From Coix lacryma-jobi var. lacryma-jobi (taxonomy: Eukaryota > Streptophyta > Magnoliopsida > Poales > Poaceae), in assembly GCA_009763385.1 (NCBI GenBank), contig VDCT01000298.1:124001-188000 (forward strand): a stretch of 64,000 nucleotides of DNA. The letters run 5' to 3'. Position numbers and translations under genes: made by a program. Positions within the stretch are counted from its first letter, which is position 1. Each line of letters starts with the position of its first letter. The notes beneath the pieces were generated by a model. It was not told the DNA's origin and did not search any database. It worked only from the letters and a program-made list of their open reading frames with translations. Below, piece by piece: positions 57,220 through 64,000 of this stretch.

Positions 57220-58646
57220 TTTCGCCCTTTGGAAAAGTCTTTCGTGCGAATTTCTCGGAGTCTTTTGGCATTTCTCGTTGTCTTGTGGCTGGACCTTCCT
57301 CCTCTGATCTTTGGAAGTGGCATAGGAGACTGGGACACTTGAGCTTCGACTTGCTTGCAAGACTTAGCTCACTTGGCCTAATCCGAGGATTGCCCAAGTT
57401 GTCGATGGAGAAGGATCTTGTTTGCCACTCTTGTAGACATGGGAAGATGGTTGCCGCTCCCCACCATCCAGTAACTCAGGTCATGACCAAGCGCCCTGGA
57501 GAGCTTTTACACATGGACCTTGTTGGTCCGGCTCGGGTGAGCTCGGTTGGGGGGAAGTGGTATGTGCTTGTTGTTGTTGACGATTTTTCGAGATATTCGT
57601 GGGTCTTCTTTTTAGCTGAGAAGACCGAGACTTTCTCCTTTGCTCGCAATCTGATTTTGCGTCTTCAGAATGAGTTCCCTTTGAACTCGATGCGAGCTGT
57701 TAGGAGTGATAATGGTTCCGAATTCAAGAATTCGGATTTCGAGAAGTTTTGTAACTCTCTGGGTTTAGAGCATCAGTTTTCTTCCCCCTACACACCGCCC
57801 CAAAATGGTGTTGTAGAGAGGAAGAATCGGACCCTTGTAGAGATGGCCAGGACGATGCTCCATGAGCATAGGATTCCTAGGCGATATTGGGCCGAAGCTA
57901 TGAGCACTACATGCTACATTTCAAATCGCATTTTTCTCCGAGCCTTCTTGAAACAGACCTCTTATGAGTTGCGTTTTGGAAAAGTGCCCACGGTGAGTTA
58001 TTTTCGAGTCTTTGGTTGCCACTGTTTTATACTTAAGAATGGCAACCTGGACAAATTTGAGTCTCGTTCTTCTGACGGTGTGTTTTTGGGTTATGACACT
58101 CACACTCGAGCTTATCGTGTACTTAACCTTGACACTAACCGAGTCATGGAGACATCCGATGTCACCTTCGACGAGACCATGGTTTGTCCTTCTTCTCGTT
58201 TTGAGCGTGCAGGTGATCATGAGGTCGGTGAACCTCTTTTTGATGACGAGGATGAGGGTGCTGAAGGTATGGATGATCTAGCACCCCCTCCACCTGCTGT
58301 GCCGCAAGGAGCGGCTTCTACGATAACTCACGGCCCCGACACGTCTTCTTCCTGGGGGTCGTGGGATCCGCCACCCCGAGCGGTACCCTTTGTACCCGGG
58401 GAGGCACCAGCTGCTGTTGAGGGGGAGATCACTTCTGCACGAGAGGCGTCATGACACATCCAGCGCCAACACCCCCCTCAGCAGATGATCGGTAACATTG
58501 ACAAACGTGTCACTCGGTCCAGGTCTCAAATCTCTCACTTTGCTCATTCTACTTTTGTTGCTGATTTTGAGCCCCGAGATGTTGGACACGCTTTGACGGA
58601 TCCGGATTGGGTCAATGCCATGCATGAGGAGTTAGAGAACTTTGAG
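57220..58646 (+). pseudogene. Y integrase
   Basis: The GAG pre-integrase zinc region (WHRRLGHLSFDLLARLSSLG, CHSCRHGKM) is followed by the rve catalytic core: LHMDLVGPARVSSVGGKWYV, VVDDFSRYSWVFFL, VRSDNGSEFKN and the SSPYTPPQNGVVERKNRTLV block. D, D and E are all present. The C-terminal part has VFGCHCFILK and GVFLGYDTHTRAYRV, then a Pro/Ala/acidic linker. TGA at 58452-58454 (once CGA) interrupts the linker; the frame continues through DPDWVNAMHEELENFE to RT. Confidence 0.92.
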
Positions 58647-60093
58647 TGAAATCGGGTTTGGGTTTTAGTTCCACCTCCTCTAGACTGTAAGCCTATTGGG
58701 ACAAAATGGGTTTTCCAAAACAAGCAAGGAGAGGATGGCCACGTTGTTAGAAACAAGGCCAAGCTTGTAGCGAAGGGCTATAGTCAGAAGGAGGGGATAG
58801 ACTATGAGGAGACTTTTGCTCTTGTAGCTCGTTTGGAGGCTATTAGGATACTCTTGGCTTTTGCAACATCCAAAGGTTTCAAACTTTTTCAAATGGATGT
58901 CAAGAGTGCCTTCTTAAACGGCTACATAGAAGAAGAGGTTTATGTTGAACAACCCCCCGGTTTTGAAAATCCCAAGTTTCCAAACCATGTTTTCAAACTC
59001 CACAAAGCTTTATATGGTTTGAAACAAGCCCCTAGAGCCTGGTATGATAGGTTGAAAACTTTTTTGCTTGCTAAGGGTTTTAAAATGGGATGTGTGGATA
59101 AAACGCTCTTTCTCCTCAAGCAAGGCAAAGACACTCTCTTGGTCCAGATTTACGTGGATGATATCATTTTCGGTGGTTCTTCTCACGCTTTGGTTGCCAA
59201 GTTTGCAGATACTATGAGCAGGGAGTTCGAGATGAGTATGATGGGCGAGCTGACTTTCTTTCTCGGATTGCAAATTAAGCAATCCCGAGAAGGGACATTT
59301 GTGCACCAGGGCAAGTATACCAAGGACTTGCTTAAGAGGTTCGATATGGGTGAGGCCAAGCCTCTTCCAACACCCATGTCGACCACGACGGCCCTGGATG
59401 CGGACAAGGATGGAGAAGCTGTGAACCAGAAGGAGTACCGAAGCATGATCGGGTCGCTGCTACCTGACGGCGACACGCCCGGACATCCAGTTCGCGGTGT
59501 GTTTGTGTGCGCGCTTTCAGGCGTCGCCACGCACTTCTCACCGTCAGGCGGTCAAGCGCATTTTCAGGTACCTTCGTTTCACACCTGAGTTCAGGATTTG
59601 GTATTCAGCTTCTTCCACCCTTTCCCTTTGCGGTTATTCCGATGCCGATTTTGCTGGTTGTCGCATTGAGCGCAAGTCCACTTCTAGGACTTGCCAATTC
59701 ATCGGTTCTTCTCTTGTATCGTGGTCTTCTCGCAAGCAGTCTAGTGTCACCCAGTCTACCACGGAGGCTGAGTATGTTGCTACGGCTAGCTGCTGTTCCC
59801 AGTTGCTTCGGATGATGGCCACTTTGCGTGATTTTGGTCTGAGCTTTTCTCGTGTTCCTTTGCTTTGTGACAGCACGAGTGCAATTAGCATTGTTAAGAA
59901 CCCCGTGCTTCACTCGAAGACCAAACACATTGATGTGCGCTTTCACTTTTTGTGAGACCACTATGAGAAGGGTGATATCGACCTTCGCCATGTCGATACT
60001 CACCATCAGTTGGCTGATATTTTCAACAAGCCTTTGGACGAATCAACCTTTAATCGGTTGAGGGGTGAGCTTGGTGTGTGTTTCCCCTTTTAG
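58647..60093 (+). pseudogene. Y reverse transcriptase and RNase H
   Basis: RT opens after TGA 58647-58649 (probably once CGA) with NRVWVLVPPP and GTKWVFQNKQGEDG, then FQMDVKSAFLNGYIEEEVYV, PPGF, LYGLKQAPRAWYDRL, the catalytic YVDDIIFGG and FFLGLQIKQ. A frameshift near 59462 moves the RT end and RNase H into the next frame: GYSDADFAGCRIERKSTSRT, SRKQSSVTQSTTEAEYVA, LCDSTSAISIVKNPVLHSKT. TGA at 59953-59955 (once CGA) precedes DHYEKGDIDLRHV and the closing QLADIFNKPLDESTF. The natural stop is TAG 60091-60093. All catalytic residues are readable, but the gene is dead. Confidence 0.93.
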
Positions 60094-61709
60094 ATGGGGG
60101 AAACATTTTGGATCTTGTATCATAGACTGACTATTTTCTCGTTTGCTTTGTTTTCCTTTGCATTTCAGCATACGCTTTTATATTCTGAGCTTCATGTATA
60201 TAATCTTTAGAATGTGATTATGCTCTATGTAGTATGCTCCAATGCTTCTGTTGATACTTGCAGCTTATGCTCCTTCCGATCACTAATACATGTTGTGAGC
60301 TGAGCTATTTTGAATGGTGAACCTGCTTAATGAACTTAAAATTTGAAAATGTTCACCATTGAGATATGCAACTAGCATGTGTAGGGTGTGTTGAATTCAC
60401 TCGTGTTTTTCATATATGCTAGGTTGCTATGTCTCTAGTTCTGAGTCTGTCACTTGCTTGGTCTGTTCATATTATGTCAATAAAATCTGAACCAAGTTTT
60501 AAGTGATTTGAAAAGATCGAGACGGGATTGCTTGTCAACACATCACAGTTTCGAGACTGTTTCTCATTGCACTTTGAGTTAAACTTGAGCTGTGTAGTGT
60601 ATGACCAAAACTGTTGCTTTAAGCTTCTGATTGCTTCTGCATAGGCTTCGCACAGTTGAAAAGTTAGGCAATGACAAGCTTTCAACCTCTCGCAATCACA
60701 TGATGAAATTTTAACTTGTCTAATCTTAACCGCTGCAACTCCGATAAAATTTGGATACACAAGACTATGTTTCACTCTATAGCATGATGATTGAACTGTG
60801 CTAGGGGTAGTTCACCTTGTATACATTTTTAGCACTTGTCTGGTTCCCTGTCTATACATGTTGTGTGCTATTTTGATGGTGAATACCTTTTTGGCTAAAA
60901 ATTGCTCACTTTGCTCATATGTTCATATTTCATATTTGGTGATCAGTTTGAGCCTTTGCTAGCTTGTATGCTTTCCAGTGAGTCGTTGGAGCTATACTGT
61001 TTAGAGCATCTTTGCATTTTCTTGACTATATTCCTGAAGCTGCTAACTTGCATTTTGACTCATATGCATTTTGGAAGGGGGAGAACTTCTCTTGTTGGCA
61101 CTTTTGATGGTACAATTTCTAAGGGGGAGAAAATCGTTTTCAGTTCCTTTTGCTTGATGGTGCATTTTCAACTAAGGGGGAGAAAATTTGGACAAATCAT
61201 GTCTCCCATGTTGGCGGTTGTGTGCACCATGCAAGGAGGAGTTTGCTCGTGCTGAATTTTTTGAAATTTCCAATTGGTTCGGAGCGCTTTGCTAGTTGTG
61301 TTGAGACTTTGCTTCTATCTTGAGGGACTAGCAGTCGCATCTTTGTTTCAGTTGGGTTTAGTTGGTATCGAGTTTTTCAGTCGATGTCGAGCTTCCTTGC
61401 TAGTTGTGTTGAGCCTCTGTGCCTCTAACTTGAGGGACTAGCATTTTTCTTTGATTTTTCATTTGGAATTTGCTAGCGGTGTTGAGCCTGTTCTACCTCT
61501 TCTTGAGGGCTAGCTTTGCTTTGCTTGGTTGCGTCGAGCCGTTGCCCATGCCTTTGGGGACCAAGTTGTCTTGCTCTTTCCACTTGACCTTCTTCGACTT
61601 TGCTATGCTTTTGGGTCATTTGGTCGAGTTCTCTCTTCTGCTTCTTCCTCCTTCTATTTCCATTATGATTTGTGTGTGTAGTTGACAATCCACTCATCAA
61701 GGGGGAGAT
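60094..61709 (+). other. Y 3' noncoding region: PPT-like runs, hairpin units and PPT
   Basis: No envelope-like ORF. About 60520-60770 matches the W interior in reverse. Purine runs AAGGGGGAGAA occur near 61074, 61118 and 61173; the PPT proper, ATCAAGGGGGAGAT, is 61696-61709. Between about 61291 and 61565 are hairpin units with conserved loops and changing stems: GCTAGT/ACTAGC (61291/61327 and 61399/61437), GCTAGC/GCTAGC, and CTTGGT/ACCAAG (61524/61560). Confidence 0.8.
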
Positions 61710-63801
61710 TGCGGATACATGGGTGTATGCCGAGTCTCGAGTGATGAGTGATTGTCAACAGGTTTGATCGCAGGTTCTTTGGCTTGTGTTGTGCAGGTGT
61801 CGAGCACAGAGACAGTGATCGAGGGCAAGGTGAAGGTCAAGTAGAGATGTGTCGTGCCGACGGACCGGGAGCGGTGAAGGGCGGACGTGAGGCTTGGACT
61901 GAGGGACCGGTGGCCTGAGGATCAGCTGTGGTGGCTGGCAGCCTGGGACAGCGACGAGCGAAGACTCGCGGGACATAGTGTTGCTCGGGTCGAGGACCTG
62001 GGGACATGTGACGGTGGACGGGGTGCACGGGCGGTGCATCCCCTCTACAGCTTTGGTTTGGTGGTAGAGCCAGAGAAAAACCATCGGGTGGACGGTTTCC
62101 AGTTTGGGCCTCAAAACCTGGGCGCTGATGGTTTCCGAGTTTGGCCACAAAACTCAGGCTAAGGACGGTTTCCAGGTTTGGGCCTCAAAACCTGGGTGCT
62201 ACGGGTTTGCTGAGTTTGGGCCACAAAACTCAGGCGCTGGTGGGTTGGTTTCCCGGTTTGGGCCTCAAAACCGGGGGTTGGTCGTGAAGGCTGGTTTCCC
62301 AGTTTGGGCCTCAAAACCGGGGGTGCGACGTCCAGGAAAAGGACGCAGAGCGGTGGCGGCACGTGGCGGCAATTGGGAGGTTGCGTCGAGGCAACGCTAC
62401 CAGTTGTGCGGGCGTGGCCGTCGGATCCACCTACCTTCGAGTTGGTCCAGAATAACCTTAGGGTTTAGCTGGTTCGCTTTGTAAGTAGTTAGGGGTAGAG
62501 TGGGAATTAGGAATAGTTAGAATTAGGATAAGTAGGGGGAGACACCCACCTCCCCAGACATCTCAGCCATTTGCTATTTTGCCTTCTAGGTTTTCCTGCT
62601 CTCCCTCTCCCCTGCTGTAGCGAACTGAGATCCACAGAGAAGAGAACAATACCTCTGTGCCCGTCAGATTTTGAGGAAGTGAGACCGTAATCTCACTGTT
62701 GTAGTGTGTGGTAGCCACACGGTTGCAAATTTGTGGTTGTGATTCGCGTTTTGTTCTTGTTCTTCGCAGGTTGCTTTTCTCCACGTTTTTCCCGTCGATC
62801 GATCTCTTAGCTTGGTGTGTTGTTTGCAAATCCGTTTGAACCAAGTTGTTCTAGATCGTGAGGCACTTCTTTCCATCGAAGGAATTCACCTCTAACCTCA
62901 CGAGCTAGTAGATCGGTTGATTTTCATTTCGGGTCAAGTTTTTCTTCTTTTCCCCAAACTTCTTCGATTCATCGATTTGGAGATAGGTTCGAGCCATGAT
63001 CTCATAGAGTTAGCTCACTATCCTCCTTGTGACTCTTCTCACCAAGTTTGATCCCTAGAGGATTCGTTTTGGGTGAGATTGAGTCAAATCGGTGGACGAA
63101 CAGTGCTGCTACGGAGTGATCGGACGCTAGCGTCGTGAAGACCGGACGCTAGGTCTCAGAGTCCGGTCGTTGATCACAGAATGCTCTATTTCGGAGTTTG
63201 ACCGGACGCTCTGCTCACAGTCGACCGGACGCACCCATCCTACTGTTCATCTGGCTTGGCTTTTGTGACCGGACGCTCGGTTACTGACCAGACGCTTCCC
63301 TTCAGTGAGTCCGGTCAGAAACAGAGAGGTCCCATTTCGGCTTTTGTGTGACCGGACGCGTCCGGTGCCTCTCGACCGGACGCAGGCAGAGTCCGGTCAA
63401 TTGCAGTTTGCACGTTTTCGTCCGCAGTTTGCTCGTCCGATGTTCGATTTGAGATCCGCTTGTTGCGTTGGATTCCTGACTTCGTGCTATTCAGAAATTG
63501 GGCTTCTCTCTTTACAAAATAGGCCGAATCCCCCTCGCGTTGCTCGGGGGAGGTTGAGGTTACCCAAAGTTCATCCTATCACCAGTTGACCTGCGTGAAC
63601 TTGGGCGAAGGAATTTTTGTGGTGTCCCGCTGGGTTCCTAGGGAACATCCACCCACTCTCTTGGGTCGTGGACATCACGTGCATCGGTTTTGCTCTTGGG
63701 GTTGATTTTTGGGATAGTGGCTTAAAGTTTCCGAAAGGAAAATTTAAAGCTCCCATTCACCCCTCCTCTGGTCGCTTTCTGGTAGCACTCTCGGTCCTTC
63801 A
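61710..63801 (+). repeat. Y 3' LTR, complete, 2092 bp
   Basis: It starts TGCGGATACATGGG after the PPT, ends GGTCCTTCA, and is followed by the CACTA duplication. It contains the hairpin array (62099-62323) and GACCGGACGC motifs (about 63115-63390). It preserves the empty site of G (ACATCACGTGCATCGG near 63672-63687), which gives the pre-insertion sequence. Confidence 0.95.
62099..62323. repeat. Hairpin array in Y 3' LTR
   Basis: The same six units as in the 5' LTR. Unit 1 has lost one G from its left arm, while unit 5 is the perfect CCCGGTTT/AAACCGGG that is disrupted in the 5' copy. Independent decay of single arms therefore exists beside the older paired differences between units. Confidence 0.8.
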
Positions 63802-64000
63802 CACTAACCCAGTGTTGGACCGTATGCTCACCCTATGTCTTTCTATTGATGTAGGTAAAATGATTGGAGAACGTTTGGTTGGTGGATTCCGGTTGCTCGA
63901 GGCACATGACCAGAAACGCCATGTGGTTCTCCGGTCTTAGTCCAATCGCCGGAAAGGAGTTTATCACCTTCGGCGACAATAGCAAAAGTAAAGTGTTGTC
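63802..64000 (+). pseudogene. X resumed: end of gag and start of protease (to window edge)
   Basis: After the CACTA duplication the sequence ACCCAGTGTTGGACCG matches Y near 56855. It runs through the gag stop (TATTGATG) into the protease region (GGTTGGTGGATTCCGG). An extra small deletion removes the frame around the DSG region (CGAGGCACATGACCAG against CGTGGCACATGACCGG in Y). The rest of X pol lies beyond the window. Confidence 0.9.

Larger units (their letters stand above)
33449..63801 (+). mobile_element. Element Y: Sirevirus (Copia), nearly complete, split by G and T2
   Basis: The CACTA duplication at 33444-33448 and 63802-63806 bounds it. With G (35422-49601 plus its 5-bp duplication) and T2 (51873-56363 plus duplication) removed, the order is 5' LTR, PBS, gag, PR, IN, RT, RNase H, noncoding region with PPT-like runs, PPT, 3' LTR. 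The 5' LTR without G is 2091 bp and the 3' LTR 2092 bp, so the reading of the nest is consistent. The coding region carries several stops and frameshifts. Confidence 0.95.

Noticed and set aside
60094..61709. Envelope-like ORF expected in some Sireviruses
   Set aside because: No frame longer than about 120 codons and no signal or membrane pattern; the interval is noncoding with PPT-like runs.

Overview
This window reads as a piece of intergenic heterochromatin from a large grass genome. I lean towards a panicoid or andropogonoid cereal, but the species cannot be named from sequence alone. I recognise no host gene, tRNA or rRNA. Almost every base belongs to LTR retrotransposons nested inside one another. 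The order of insertion can be read from LTR termini, primer-binding sites, polypurine tracts and target-site duplications (TSDs).

Left block, 1-19298. Element T (minus strand, 1-9312) is a Tekay/Del-type chromovirus with LTRs of about 4.3 kb. Its core is deleted, leaving a leader ORF, gag and the integrase tail with a chromodomain. T sits in the 3' LTR of element W (minus, 9313-19298), a Sirevirus-type Copia that carries a long coiled-coil gag-like ORF and no polymerase. W sits in the end of the pol gene of an older plus-strand Copia, Z (19300-19437).

Middle block, 19438-28877. This holds a Gypsy solo LTR with a perfect CTGGT TSD (S1, 19546-21314), then a decayed Athila-like Gypsy element (21547-28877). 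The latter has compound LTRs, a protease remnant, a nested inverted solo LTR with GCCAG TSDs, and a 46-bp tandem repeat.

Right block, 28878-64000. Sirevirus X (plus, from 28878) is interrupted in gag by Sirevirus Y (33449-63801, TSD CACTA) and resumes at 63802. Y's 5' LTR is itself split by a 14.2-kb Tat-lineage Gypsy, G (35422-49601). Y's gag is split by a 4.5-kb Tekay-type solo LTR, T2 (51873-56363, TSD TGATC). G carries two antisense genes between integrase and its 3' LTR. One is a six-exon plant mobile domain/coiled-coil gene; the other has its own TATA box.

Most notable observations: (1) the leader ORF of T begins with a near-copy of the histone H3 tail and ends in a long acidic tract, in an element whose integrase carries a chromodomain; (2) arrays of hairpins in Sirevirus LTRs, and a second array before the PPT, whose stems differ from unit to unit while staying self-complementary; (3) an antisense plant mobile domain gene whose six exons join in one frame; (4) splice and stem-loop signals inside the long LTRs of two Tekay families. 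Coding regions are mostly broken, and several stops match cytosine deamination (CGA to TGA, CAG to TAG), as expected of methylated, silenced copies.
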